Origin: Pohlia nutans
Taxonomy: Eukaryota > Streptophyta > Bryopsida > Bryales > Mniaceae
Assembly: GCA_022496805.1 (NCBI GenBank)
Contig: CM040104.1
Location: forward strand, 1,232,650 to 1,296,649
Length of the DNA stretch: 64,000 nucleotides
Direction: 5' to 3'
Positions 42,592 to 53,755 of the stretch are shown here, piece by piece. Under the pieces are notes generated by a model. It saw only the letters and a list, made by a program, of their open reading frames with translations. It ran no database searches and was not told the origin of the DNA. How positions within the stretch are numbered: the first letter of the stretch is position 1; every line of letters begins with the position of its first letter. The position numbers and the translations under genes are program-made.

Positions 42592-43574
42592 GGTTATGGG
42601 CCCACTCATGTGTTTTGCGTGAGTCAAAGATTAGATTGCTCATTGTGTGGAGGTCGTGCGTTGGAGCGCTGATTTTGGAGTATTGGAGCGCTGATTTGGA
42701 ACTTTGGAGGGCTGAATTCGAGCTTTGGTGGGCTGATTTCGACATTGGGAGGTATTACAATCTTCCTACCTTTGATCTACGTGTTGGAGGGCTGAATTCG
42801 CACTTTGGAGCTATCATTTGTTGATTTGGAGCTTTTGGAGCACTTTGGAGCACTTTTGGAGTTTATACACGTCTACAAGGGCTGAATTGGAGCTTTGGAG
42901 CTTATTGGTGCTTGTTGGAGTATATTGGAGCTGATTGGAGCTTATTGGAGCTTATTGGAGCTTATTGGAGCTTATTGGAGCTTATTGGCTCAATTTGTGC
43001 TCAATTTGTGCACTTGTGTTGTTGCAAGGCACTTTTATGCTTTGAGGCTCTTGGGGTGAGTCTACAATCTGATTTTGGTATTGCAATTCTTGCACAAGGG
43101 TTTGGAATGTGAGTTATGCCCTTGGAGTGCTCAAAATTAGAGTTTGGGTTAGTGAATGCACAACGGGGCTGATTTGATGAATTTCAATGCAATTAGGACT
43201 TGAAGGGGCTGAATTTGCATTGATTTAGAGTCCTTGGAAGGCACAAGGGTGTCCATAGGGTGCATTACGTGTTGTGAAGCACAAGGGTGCTGATTTGAGT
43301 GGATTTGAGCCAACGAGTGCGCAATTCTCCTAGTTAGGGTGTTGTGGTATGATCTTGTGCAAATTCACTAAGAACCATCACGATTGAGTGTTGTGAGGTT
43401 GATGTGTAGCACAAAGGTGCTGATTTAGTGTTTGGAATTAGTTTGGAGGCATTAGAAGCACGTACGTGTGCAATTTGCCTCACAAATCACAAAATTGTCA
43501 AAAAATCATAAAAACAATTTTTCTTAGCTTTCTAGGGGCTGAATTTTGTGAGCGTACGTCCTTCAATCAAGGAT
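42592..43574 (+). other. C13 leader with primer binding site and 10-bp repeats
   Basis: Primer binding site at 42592-42605; five GGAGCTTATT units at 42937-42986. No gene is seen. Confidence 0.85.
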
Positions 43575-46500
43575 ATGGCTACATTTGAGGGTGAAGGTGC
43601 TAAGGTTGTAGACAAGTTCGATGGCGTCAACTTCCACTTGTGGAAATTCAAGATGGAAATGGTCATGGCCGAAAAAGAATTGTGGGAGATAGTTGAGGGT
43701 AGTGAGGAACCGCCTTCGTCCGACGCCGAGGCTAGGGTACGAACTGCGTACACTCGGCGAGAGAAAAAGGCCTTTGCGATTTTGGCTCTTAATCTTTCTG
43801 ATTCCCAGCTTTCTCATATTCGGTCGTGCAAGACTCCCGCCGAGGCATGGGCCAAGCTTTGCAATATTCATGAGGCAAAGAGCTTGGTCAATATCTTGTT
43901 CTTGAGGCGCAAGTTTTTCACCATCAAGATGGAAGAAAACGACGACATGTTGGCGCACATCAACAAAGTCAAGGCTCTTGCGGATCAGCTCAACGGCGCA
44001 GACGTCAACATTACGGACGGTGATATCGTTATGACGCTCCTCGAGAGTTTGCCGCCGTCGTACGAGTATCTTATCGTTGCTATGGAGAGTAGGCCCATTA
44101 GCGAGCTCACTCTTGATTATGTGACATCACGGTTGTTGCATGAACTCTCGCGGCGCAAAGAGAACGAGACTCGTGGCGATAGCGCGGCGCTTATGGCGAA
44201 GCAATCCAAGAGCGGTGCCAGTGGGAGCTCTACAGACAAGGTATGCTACTATTGCGGTAAGAAGGGCCACTTGGCAAAATTTTGCTACAAACGCAAGAGA
44301 GAGGAAAGTGCCAACAATACAAAGGTCAACGATGCAGGTGATGAGTACGCATTTATGACTAGCGTCTCTTCTTGTAGTGATGACGGGGACGAGTATGCAA
44401 TGATGGCAAGTGACGTGTCATGCAATGGTAGTGTGATCGATTGGATTGTTGATTCGGGAGCCTCGAGTCACATGGCGCCCATTAGGACTTGTTTCCAATC
44501 ATATCACGTCATATCTCCAAAGAATGTCATTTTGGGTGATGATACGGTTCTTCAAGCCGTGGGTAAAGGATCCATCGTCGTAGACACCGAGGTGAAGGGT
44601 CGTGTGAAGACAATTACCATCCATGATGTCCTCCACGTTCCCAAGTTAAAGGCAAATCTTTTATCGGTGCGACATTTGGTGATGAAGCATTTGCGAGTGG
44701 AATTTAGCGACCAAGGGTGTTTTGTGTTGTCTCCAAGTCGTGAGGAGGTGGCCATTATACACGAAGTCAACGGCTTGTACCAAATCAAGTTTTCCAAGAT
44801 GCACGCGGCGGAATCGGCAACGTTGGTGCAATCGAGTTCAAACGAAGACAAGTTGGCGTTGTGGCATCGTCGTCTCGGGCATTTGAATGTCAAGAGTGTG
44901 AAAACACTGCGTGGAATGGTAAGTGGCATGGATCTTGCACAATCACACGTCGCACCTAGTTCATTCACATGTGAGGGTTGTATTGAAGGCAAGCAACAAC
45001 GCTCACCGTTTCCAGTTGATGGGGCAACTCGTGCAACCAAGGTTCTTGAGATTGTGCATTCCGACGTGTGTGGTCCAATGAAGACCACGTCTATGGGGGG
45101 TTGCAAGTATTTTGTGACGTTCATTGATGATTTTTCGAGGAAGATATGGTTGTATCCGATCAAAGCAAAGAGCGAGTGTTTTGAGAAGTTCAAAGAGTTC
45201 AAGGCGTTGGTTGAGAAGCAATCCGAGCACAAGATCAAGGTGTTTCGATCGGATAATGGCGGCGAGTTCATGTCCAACCAATTTGGAGAGTTATTGAAGA
45301 AAGAAGGCATTGCTAGACAAACCACAACGCCATATACACCACAACAAAACGGAGTTGCAGAGCGTGCAAATCGAACAATTGTGGAAATGGCAAGGAGTAT
45401 GTTGCATGCACAAAATTTGGGTTTGGACCTTTGGGCGGAAGCGGTGGTGACTGCGGTGTACACACGCAACCGATGCCCGACGAGTGCGGTTCAAAACATG
45501 ACACCAGAGCAAGCGTGGAGTGGGAGGCCACCCCGCGTGGAGCACATGCGCACATTTGGATGCATCGCATTTGCAAAGGTACCCGATTCTCAAAGAACCA
45601 AACTTGAGGCCAAGGCAACAAAATGTGTGTTTCTTGGATATTGTGAAGGTACCAAGGCGTACAGGCTCATGTCGCTCGAGACCAAGAAGATCATTCGAGC
45701 TCGTGATGTGACATTTTGCGAGAATTCCAAGGTTGAAGACAATTTGGACGATGGTCCAAGTGGGAGAAGTGGCGATAAACCGGCCATTGTGGACCAATCT
45801 TCCAAATCTCCCGTTATTGATATTGTTGATGAAGACGAAGATGACGAAGATGGTGGTGATGAGGAACATATTGAGGAGAGACGTTTGAAGACGAAGAATG
45901 GCGAGAAAAAGGCACAAGCAACGACGGTTGAAGACAATGCATCCTCGAGCGATCGTCGTTATCCAGAGAGAAATCGTAGACCACTTGGCGAGTGGTGGAA
46001 GAATCATATTCTCCCTCAAGGTGAGGAGGAGCATGCAAACGTTGCACTTTTAGATGCTCCATTGACGATTCGTGAAGCGTTGAGTTGTGATGATGCAAAC
46101 AAGTGGGAGCAAGCCATGCAAGAGGAGTACAAATCGTTGATGGACAATGGCACTTGGGAATTGACTCCCCTCCCCAAGAATCGCAACGCTATCGGTTGTA
46201 AGTGGGTATTTCGTGCAAAGAGAGATGCAACGGGTGATGTGGTTCGTTATAAGGCAAGATTGGTGGCAAAGGGCTTTTCACAAATCGAAGGTGTTGATTT
46301 TCATGAGACCTTTGCACCGGTGGCGAAATTCACCACTATTCGATGCATTTTGGCCATCGGGGCTGCCATGGATTTGGAAATGCATCAAATGGATGTGAAG
46401 ACGGCGTTCTTGAACGGCGAGTTGGACGAGGACATCTACATGGTGCAACCCGAAGGATTTGTGCAACGAGGTAATGAGAACCTTGTTTGCAAGTTGAACA

Positions 46501-47648
46501 AGTCATTGTATGGGTTGAAGCAATCTCCACGCGCATGGTATCAAAAGATTGACACGTTTCTTGTTCATATCGGGTTCACAAGGAGCATCGCTGATCACAG
46601 CTTGTATTTCATGCAAAAGGGGCAACATGTGGTCATCGTGATCATATATGTGGATGATTTGATCATCCTTGCAAGTTGTATGAGCTCTTTGAAGGCATTG
46701 AAGGCAATGCTTGAGAACGAGTACGAGATGAGTGATCTGGGTGAGTTGCACTTTTGTTTAGGAGTTGAGTTTGTGCGAGATAGAGCAACACGCACCATAA
46801 CAATGAATCAAAGCAAGTATGTTATGGATGTGCTCAAACGCTTTGGCATGGAGGATTGCAAACCGGTTGGCACTCCATTGGATGTGAATTCCAAACTCGT
46901 GAAACTCACCGATGAGGAGTATGCATTAGAGGCTCAATCTATGGTGGATGTGCCATACAAGCAAGCTGTAGGGTCATTGATGTATGCTATGATTGCAACA
47001 AGGCCGGACCTTGCGTATCCAATCAGCGTTGTGAGTCAACACATGGCAAGACCGGGTTCAAGTCATTGGGTTGCGGTCAAGAGGATCATGCGGTACTTGA
47101 AAGGCACAAGTGATGTGAGGTTGTGTCTTGGAGGTGACAACATTGTGTTGAGTGGGTATTGTGATGCGGATTATGCGGGTGATACCAATGATCGTAGATC
47201 CACCACGGGGTACATGTTCAAAGTTGGATTGGGGGCCGTTTCATGGAATAGCAAGCGCCAACAAACCACGGCCACGTCAACGGTTGAGGCGGAGTACATG
47301 GCGACGAGCCACGGTACGAAGGAGGCCATTTGGTTGAGGCAACTAATGGCGGATGTGAGATGCACTCAAGAGGAGGCTACAACAATCATGTGTGACAACC
47401 AAGGGAGTATGTCATTGGCGAAGAATCCAACGCATCACTCACGTACAAAGCACATTGATGTGCAATATCACTTCATTCGAGAGAAGTTAGAGATGAAGGT
47501 GATAGAGTTGAAGTATTGTCCAACGGAGCACATGGTGGCGGACGTGCTGACAAAGGCTCTTGCGAGAGATCGACATCAAAGACTAGTGGTGGCATTTGGG
47601 CTCGAAGGCTTTGGCTATTTGCAAAGTGGGAGTGTTGAAGTAGGATGA
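43575..47648 (+). CDS. C13 intact copia gag-pol polyprotein
   Basis: Uninterrupted 1357-aa ORF, with knuckle, protease, integrase, RT and RNase H motifs unchanged. Private residues are VKTLRGM before the integrase, ERRLKTKN and QATTVED in the integrase tail, FKVGLGAV in RNase H, and the GYLQSGS terminus shared with C1. Identical LTRs and a clean target duplication point to very recent integration. It is a strong candidate for an autonomous copy. Confidence 0.96.
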   Translation: MATFEGEGAKVVDKFDGVNFHLWKFKMEMVMAEKELWEIVEGSEEPPSSDAEARVRTAYTRREKKAFAILALNLSDSQLSHIRSCKTPAEAWAKLCNIHEAKSLVNILFLRRKFFTIKMEENDDMLAHINKVKALADQLNGADVNITDGDIVMTLLESLPPSYEYLIVAMESRPISELTLDYVTSRLLHELSRRKENETRGDSAALMAKQSKSGASGSSTDKVCYYCGKKGHLAKFCYKRKREESANNTKVNDAGDEYAFMTSVSSCSDDGDEYAMMASDVSCNGSVIDWIVDSGASSHMAPIRTCFQSYHVISPKNVILGDDTVLQAVGKGSIVVDTEVKGRVKTITIHDVLHVPKLKANLLSVRHLVMKHLRVEFSDQGCFVLSPSREEVAIIHEVNGLYQIKFSKMHAAESATLVQSSSNEDKLALWHRRLGHLNVKSVKTLRGMVSGMDLAQSHVAPSSFTCEGCIEGKQQRSPFPVDGATRATKVLEIVHSDVCGPMKTTSMGGCKYFVTFIDDFSRKIWLYPIKAKSECFEKFKEFKALVEKQSEHKIKVFRSDNGGEFMSNQFGELLKKEGIARQTTTPYTPQQNGVAERANRTIVEMARSMLHAQNLGLDLWAEAVVTAVYTRNRCPTSAVQNMTPEQAWSGRPPRVEHMRTFGCIAFAKVPDSQRTKLEAKATKCVFLGYCEGTKAYRLMSLETKKIIRARDVTFCENSKVEDNLDDGPSGRSGDKPAIVDQSSKSPVIDIVDEDEDDEDGGDEEHIEERRLKTKNGEKKAQATTVEDNASSSDRRYPERNRRPLGEWWKNHILPQGEEEHANVALLDAPLTIREALSCDDANKWEQAMQEEYKSLMDNGTWELTPLPKNRNAIGCKWVFRAKRDATGDVVRYKARLVAKGFSQIEGVDFHETFAPVAKFTTIRCILAIGAAMDLEMHQMDVKTAFLNGELDEDIYMVQPEGFVQRGNENLVCKLNKSLYGLKQSPRAWYQKIDTFLVHIGFTRSIADHSLYFMQKGQHVVIVIIYVDDLIILASCMSSLKALKAMLENEYEMSDLGELHFCLGVEFVRDRATRTITMNQSKYVMDVLKRFGMEDCKPVGTPLDVNSKLVKLTDEEYALEAQSMVDVPYKQAVGSLMYAMIATRPDLAYPISVVSQHMARPGSSHWVAVKRIMRYLKGTSDVRLCLGGDNIVLSGYCDADYAGDTNDRRSTTGYMFKVGLGAVSWNSKRQQTTATSTVEAEYMATSHGTKEAIWLRQLMADVRCTQEEATTIMCDNQGSMSLAKNPTHHSRTKHIDVQYHFIREKLEMKVIELKYCPTEHMVADVLTKALARDRHQRLVVAFGLEGFGYLQSGSVEVG

Positions 47649-47950
47649 TTGCGTGGGCTGAAGTTGCTCATAGCCATGCGCATTAGCTAGAGTAGATGAT
47701 GCGAATGAGCTAGAGTTGGAACTAGAGAAGTGGTACTAGTTAGAAGTAATGAGAATTGGGTCTCCCAAGTGATATGGGCTGATCCTAGTGTACTAGGAGT
47801 GGAGTATGGGCTGATGTCCCATATGGTTTGCCAAGGGGACTCCCTTGGGTGTGCTCCTTAAGAAGGGCAGCCCATGAGTAAAGATCATCTCTTTCCTATG
47901 CATTCCAAGTGTTTGTGTGAGGCTTTGGCATTCTAATCTAACCTTCAATA
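47633..47950 (+). repeat. C13 3' LTR
   Basis: 318 bp, apparently identical to the C13 5' LTR. Confidence 0.95.
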
Positions 47951-47955
47951 ATAAC

Positions 47956-48466
47956 TCACATTCCAAACCCTTGTGCAAGAATTGCAATACCAAAATCAGA
48001 TTGTAGACTCACCCCAAGAGCCTCAAAGCATAAAAGTGCCTTGCAACAACACAAGTGCACAAATTGAGCACAAATTGAGCCAATAAGCTCCAATAAGCTC
48101 CAATAAGCTCCACTAAGCTCCAATCAGCTCCAATATACTCCAACAAGCACCAATAAGCTCCAAAGCTCCAATTCAGCCCTTGTAGACGTGTATAAACTCC
48201 AAAAGTGCTCCAAAGTGCTCCAAAAGCTCCAAATCAACAAATGATAGCTCCAAAGTGCGAATTCAGCCCTCCAACACGTAGATCAAAGGTAGGAAGATTG
48301 TAATACCTCCCAATGTCGAAATCAGCCCACCAAAGCTCGAATTCAGCCCTCCAAAGTTCCAAATCAGCGCTCCAATACTCCAAAATCAGCGCTCCAACGC
48401 ACGACCTCCACACAATGAGCAATCTAATCTTTGACTCACGCAAAACACATGAGTGGGCCCATAACC
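47956..48466 (-). other. C11 leader, outer part
   Basis: Primer binding site at 48453-48466. Four 10-bp units lie at 48082-48121, the last mutated (ACTAAGCTCC). No gene is seen. Confidence 0.85.
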
Positions 48467-48784
48467 TATTGAAGGTTAGATTAGAATGCCAAAGCCTCAC
48501 ACAAACACTTGGAATGCATAGGAAAGAGATGATCTTTACTCATGGGCTGCCCCTCTTAAGTAGCACACCCAAGGGAGGCCCCTTGGCAAACCATATGGGA
48601 CATCAGCCCATACTCCACTCCTAGTACACTAGGATCAGCCCATATCACTTGGGAGACCCAATTCTCATTACTTCTAACTAGTATCACTTCTCTAGTTGCA
48701 AGTCTAGCTCATTCGCATCATCTACTCTAGCTAATGCGCATGGCTATGAGCAACTTCAGCCCAAGCAATCATCCTACTTCAACA
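48467..48784 (-). repeat. C11 right (5') LTR
   Basis: Complete 318 bp. It carries AGCCCAAGCAATC instead of AGCCCACGCAATC near the outer end. Confidence 0.92.
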
Positions 48785-49659
48785 ACAATCCAATCGATCA
48801 CACTACCATTGCATGACACGTCACTTGCCATCATTGCATACTCGTCCCCGTCATCACTACAAGAAGAGACGCTAGTCATAAATGCGTACTCATCACCTGC
48901 ATCGTTGACCTTTGTATTGTTGGCACTTTCCTCTCTCTTGCGTTTGTAGCAAAATTTTGCCAAGTGGCCCTTCTTACCGCAATAGTAGCATACCTTGTCT
49001 GTAGAGCTCCCACTGGCACCGCTCTTGGATTGCTTCGCCATAAGCGCCGCGCTATCGCCACGAGTCTCGTTCTCTTTGCGCCGCGAGAGTTCATGCATCA
49101 ACCGTGATGTCACATAATCAAGAGTGAGCTCGCTAATGGGCCTACTCTCCATAGCAACGATAAGATACTCGTACGACGGCGGCAAACTCTCGAGGAGCGT
49201 CATAACGATATCACCGTCGGTAATGTTGACGTCTGCGCCGTTGAGCTGATCCGCAAGAGCCTTGACTTTGTTGATGTGCGCCAACATGTCGTCGTTTTCT
49301 TCCATCTTGATGGTGAAAAACTTGCGCCTCAAAAACAAGATATTGACCAAGCTCTTTGCCTCATGAATATTGCAAAGCTTGGCCCATGCCTCGGCGGGAG
49401 TCTTGCACGACCGAATATGAGAAAGCTGGGAATCAGAAAGATTAAGAGCCAAAATCGCAAAGGCCTTTTTCTCTCGCCGAGTGTACGCAGTTCGTACCCT
49501 AGCCTCGGCGTCGGACGAAGGCGGTTCCTCACTACCCTCAACTATCTCCCACAATTCTTTTTCGGCCATGACCATTTCCATCTTGAATTTCCACAAGTGG
49601 AAGTTGACGCCATCGAACTTGTCTACAACCTTAGCACCTTCACCCTCAAATGTAGCCAT
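48785..49659 (-). pseudogene. C14 gag fragment (residues 1-291)
   Basis: ATG at 49659 (complement), open for 291 codons through gag and the CCHC knuckle, ending at DWIV just before the protease DSGAS. It is interrupted by the C11 LTR, which brings a stop shortly after (VEVG). The frame is otherwise undamaged; one substitution (SRLMHEL for SRLLHEL) is seen. A gag-like product without protease is conceivable but unsupported. Confidence 0.88.
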
Positions 49660-50487
49660 ATCCTTGATTGAAGGACGTACGCTCACAAAATTCAGCCCCT
49701 AGAAAGCTAAGAAAAATTGTTTTTATGATTTTTTTGACAATTTTGTGATTTGTGAGGCAAATTGCACACGTATGTGCTTCTAATGCCTCCGAACTAATTC
49801 CAAACACTAAATCAGCACCTTTGTGCTACACATCAACCTCACAACACTCAATCGTGATGGTTCTTAGTGAATTTGCACAAGATCATACCACAACACCCTA
49901 ACTAGGAGAATTGCGCACTCGTTGGCTCAAATCCACTCAAATCAGCACCCTTGTGCTTCACAACATGTAATGCACCCTATGGACACCCTTGGGCCTTCCA
50001 AGGACTCTAAATCAATGCAAATTCAGCCCCTTCAAGTCCTAATTGCATTGAAATTCATCAAATCAGCCCCGTTGTGCATTCACTAACCCAAACTCTAATT
50101 TTGAGCACTCCAAGGGCATCACTCACATTCCAAACCCTTGTGCAAGAATTGCAATACCAAAATCAGATTGTAGACTCACCCCAAGAGCCTCAAAGCATAA
50201 AAGTGCCTTGCAACAACACAAGTGCACAAATTGAGCACAAATTGAGCCAATAAGCTCCAATAAGCTCCAATAAGCTCTAATAAGCTCCAATAAGCTCCAA
50301 TCAGCTCCAATCAGCTCCAGTATACTCCAACAACCACCAATAAGCTCCAAAGCTCCAATTCAGCCCTTGTAGACGTGTATAAACTCCAAAGGTGCTCCAA
50401 AGTTCTCCAAAAGCTCCAAATCAACAAATGATAACTCCAAAGTGCGAATTCAGCCCTCCAACACGTAGATCAAAGGTAGGAAGATTG
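49660..50487 (-). other. C14 leader, partial
   Basis: Leader with five 10-bp units at 50249-50298 and two AATCAGCTCC units next to them. It is cut at GGAAGATTG by C15. GATTG (50483-50487) is the presumed target duplication of C15. No gene is seen. Confidence 0.85.
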
Positions 50488-50805
50488 AATTGAAGGTTAG
50501 ATTAGAATGCCAAAGCCTCACACAAACACTTGGAATGCATAGGAAAGAGATGATCTTTACTCATGGGCTGCCCCTCTTAAGTAGTACACCCAAGGGAGCC
50601 CCCTTGGCAAACCATATGGGACATCAGCCCATACTCCACTCCTTGTACACTAGGATCAGCCCATATCACTTGGGAGACCCAATTCTCATTACTTCTAACT
50701 AGTACCACTTCTCTAGTTGCAACTCTAGCTCATTCGCATCATCTACTCTAGCTAATGCGCATGGCTATGAGCAACTTCAGCCCACGCAATCATCCTACTT
50801 CAACA
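50488..50805 (-). repeat. C15 3' LTR
   Basis: 318 bp. The terminal base differs (AATTGAAGG on the + strand instead of TATTGAAGG), as in the C3 3' LTR. Confidence 0.88.
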
Positions 50806-52091
50806 CTCCCACTTTGCGAATAGCCAAAGCCTTGGAGCCCAAATGCCACCACTAGTCTTTGATGTCGATCTCTCGCAAGAGCCTTTGTCAGCACGTCCGC
50901 CACCATGTGCTCCGTTGGACAATACTTCAACTCTATCACCTTCATCTCTAACTTCTCTCGAATGAAGTGGTATTGCACATCAATGTGCTTTGTACGTGAG
51001 TGCTGCGTTGGATTCTTCGCCAATGACATACTCCCTTGGTTGTCACACATGATTGTTGTAGCCTCCTCTTGAGTGCATCTCACATCCGCCATTAGTTGCC
51101 TCAACCAAATGGCCTCCTTCGTACCGTGGCTCGTCGCCATGTACTCCGCCCCAACCGTTGACGTGGCCGTGGTTTGTTGGCGCTTGCTATTCCATGAAAC
51201 GGCCCCCGATCCGACTTTGAACATGTACCCCCGTGGTCGATCTACGATCATTGGTATCACCCGCATAATCCGCATCACAATACCCACTCAACACAATGTT
51301 GTCACCTCCAAGACACAACCTCACATCACTTGTGCCTTTCAAGTACCGCATGATCCTCTTGACCGCAACCCAATGACTTGAACCCGGTCTTGCCATGTGT
51401 TGACTCACAACGCTGATTGGATACGCAAGGTCCGGCTTTGTTGCAATCATAGCATACATCAATGACCCTACAGCTTGCTTGTATGGCACATCCACCATAG
51501 ATTGAGCCTCTAATGCATACTCCTCATCGGTGAGTTTCACGAGTTTGGAATTCACATCCAACGGAGTGCCAACCGGTTTGCAATCCTCCATGTCAAAGCG
51601 TTTGAGAACATCCATAACATACTTGCTTTAATTCATTGTTATGGTGCGTGTTGCTCTATCTCGCACAAACTCAACTCCTAAACAAAAGTGCAACTCACCG
51701 AGATCACTCATCTCGTACTCGTTCTCAAGCATTGCCTTCAGTGCGTTCAAAGAGCTCATACAACTTGCAAGGATGATCAAATCATCCACATATATGATCA
51801 CGATGACCACATGTTGCCCCTTTTGCATGAAATACAAGCTGTGATCAGCGATGCTCCTTGTGAACCCGATATGAACAAGAAACATGTCAATCTTTTGATA
51901 CCATGCGCGTGGAGATTGCTTCAACCCATACAATGACTTGTTCAACTTGCAAACAAGGTTCTCATTACCTCGTTGCACAAATCCTTCGGGTTGCACCATG
52001 TAGATGTCCTCGTCCAACTCGCCGTTCAAGAACGCCGTCTTCACATCCATTTGATGCATTTCCAAATCCATGGCAGCCCCGATGGCCAAAA
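50790..52091 (-). pseudogene. C15 RT/RNase H pseudogene with nonsense codon and frameshift
   Basis: Residues about 926-1357 of the polyprotein. The YVDD box is present. A TAA at 51628-51630 (complement) replaces glutamine codon 1079 in the MNQSKYV segment. A C-run of five at 51228-51232, four in other copies, shifts the frame near residue 1212 in RNase H. Further substitutions (RFDMEDC, IATKPDL, TVGAEYM, HQ before SRTKH) fit relaxed constraint. TVGAEYM replaces the presumed RNase H catalytic glutamate 1238. It is interrupted upstream by C16; CAAAA at 52087-52091 is the left copy of C16's presumed target duplication. Confidence 0.92.
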
Positions 52092-52409
52092 TGTTGAAGT
52101 AGGATGATTGCGTGGGCTGAAGTTGCTCATAGCCATGCGCATTAGCTAGAGTAGATGATGCGAATGAGCTAGACTAGCAACTAGAGAAGTGGTACAAGTT
52201 AGAAGTAAAGAGAATTGGGTCTCCCAAGTGATATGGGCTGATCCTAGTGTACTAGGAGTGGAGTATGGGCTGATGTCCCATATGGTTTGCCAAGGGGCCT
52301 CCCTTGGGTGTGCTACTTAAGAGGGGCAGCCCATGAGTAAAGATCATCTCTTTCCTATGCATTCCAAGTGTTTGTGTGAGGCTTTGGCATTCTAATCTAA
52401 CCTTCAATA
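52092..52409 (+). repeat. C16 5' LTR
   Basis: Complete 318 bp. Variants are GGTACAAGTTAG and AGTAAAGAGAATTG. Confidence 0.93.
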
Positions 52410-52424
52410 GGTTATGGGCCCACT
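52410..52424 (+). other. C16 primer binding site, isolated by C17
   Basis: GGTTATGGGCCCAC plus T. C17 inserted directly after it. CCACT at 52420-52424 is duplicated at 58132-58136. Confidence 0.9.
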
Positions 52425-52742
52425 TGTTGAAGTAGGATGATTGCGTGGGCTGAAGTTGCTCATAGCCATGCGCATTAGCTAGAGTAGATGATGCGAATGA
52501 GCTAGACTAGCAACTAGAGAAGTGGTACTAGTTAGAGATAATGAGAATTGGGTCTCCCAAGTGATATGGGCTGATCCTAGTGTACTAGGAGTGGAGTATG
52601 GGCTGATGTCCCATATGGTTTGCCAAGGGGACTCCCTTGGGTGTACTACTTAAGAGGGGCAGCCCATGAGTAAAGATCATCTCTTTCCTATGCATTCCAA
52701 GTGTTTGTGTGAGGCTTTGGCATTCTAATCTAACCTTCAATA
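52425..52742 (+). repeat. C17 5' LTR
   Basis: Complete 318 bp with the GGGTGTACTACTT variant of C12. Confidence 0.95.
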
Positions 52743-53755
52743 GGTTATGGGCCCACTCATGTGTTTTGCGTGAGTCAAAGATTAGATTGCTCATTGTGTG
52801 GAGGTCGTGTGTTGGAGCGCTGATCTTGGAGTATTGGAGCGCTGATTTGGAACTTTGGAGGGCTGAATTCAAGCTTTGGTGGGCTGATTTCGACATTGGG
52901 AGGTATTACAATCTTCCTACCTTTGATCTACGTGTTGGAGGGCTGAATTCGCACTTTGGAGCTATCATTTATTGATTTGGAGCTTTTGGAGCACTTTGGA
53001 GCACCTTTGGAGTTTATACACGTCTACAAGGGCTGAATTGGAGCTTTGGAGCTTATTGGTGCTTGTTGGAGTATATTGGAGCTGATTGGAGCTTATTGGA
53101 GCTTATTGGAGCTTATTGGAGCTTATTGGAGCTTGTTGGAGCTTATTGGAGCTTATTGGAGCTTATTGGCTCAATTTGTGCTCAATTTGTGCACTTGTGT
53201 TGTTGCAAGGCACTCTTATGCTTTGAGGCTCTTGGGGTGAGTCTACAATCTGATTTTGGTATTGCAATTCTTGCACAAGGGTTTGGAATGTGAGTGATGC
53301 CCTTGGAGTGCTCAAAATTAGAGTTTGGGTTAGTGAATGCACAACGGGGCTGATTTGATGAATTTCAATGCAATTAGGACTTGAAGGGGCTGAATTTGCA
53401 TTGATTTAGAGTCCTTGGAAGGCACAAGGGTGTGCATAGGGTGCATTACATGTTGTGAAGCACAAGGGTGCTGATTTGAGTGGATTTGAGCCAACGAGTG
53501 CGCAATTCTCCTAGTTAGGGTGTTGTGGTATGATCTTGTGCAAATTCACTAAGAACCATCACGATTGAGTGTTGTGAGGTTGATGTGTAGCACAAAGGTG
53601 CTGATTTAGTGTTTGGAATTAGTTTGGAGGCATTAGAGGCACATACGTGTGCAATTTGCTTCACAAATCACAAAATTGTCAAGAAATCATAAAAACAATT
53701 TTTCTTAGCTTTCTAGGGGCTGAATTTTGTGAGCGTACGTCCTTCAATCAAGGAT
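52743..53755 (+). other. C17 leader with primer binding site and 10-bp repeats
   Basis: Primer binding site at 52743-52756; eight 10-bp units at 53088-53167. No gene is seen. Confidence 0.87.

Larger units (their letters stand above)
42274..47950 (+). mobile_element. C13: forward full-length copia copy, apparently intact
   Basis: 5677-bp element in the leader of C11, with ATAAC duplicated at 42269-42273 and 47951-47955. The LTRs look identical, including the private GTGCTCCTTAAGAAGGGC and GAGTTGGAACTAG variants. Confidence 0.97.
31730..48784 (-). mobile_element. C11: reverse copia copy holding C12 and C13, probably recombinant
   Basis: Pieces 31730-34721, 40429-42273 and 47956-48784. The left flank is CGCAT in C8 (31725-31729); the right flank is ACAAT in C14 (48785-48789). 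The flanks are in different host copies, so this is not a simple insertion. The outer LTRs differ at about six positions by eye. With C12 and C13 discounted, the parts still add up to a complete element. Confidence 0.85.
48785..50487 (-). mobile_element. C14: reverse copia copy, gag and leader only
   Basis: Fragment between the right end of C11 and the left end of C15. It contains gag up to the residue before the protease motif, and about 830 bp of leader. The 5' LTR would lie right of the window beyond C15, and the 3' side is missing because of the C11 junction. Confidence 0.9.
50488..52091 (-). mobile_element. C15: reverse copia copy, 3' part
   Basis: 3' LTR and the last third of gag-pol. 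The 5' part lies right of the window beyond C16. It is a degenerate copy with at least two disabling mutations. Confidence 0.9.

Noticed and set aside
48734..48949. Small fused ORFs across LTR/gene junctions (for example 71 aa at 48734-48949, 74 aa at 31112-31336)
   Set aside because: They are chance reading frames formed where one copy inserted into another, with no conservation beyond the two sources.
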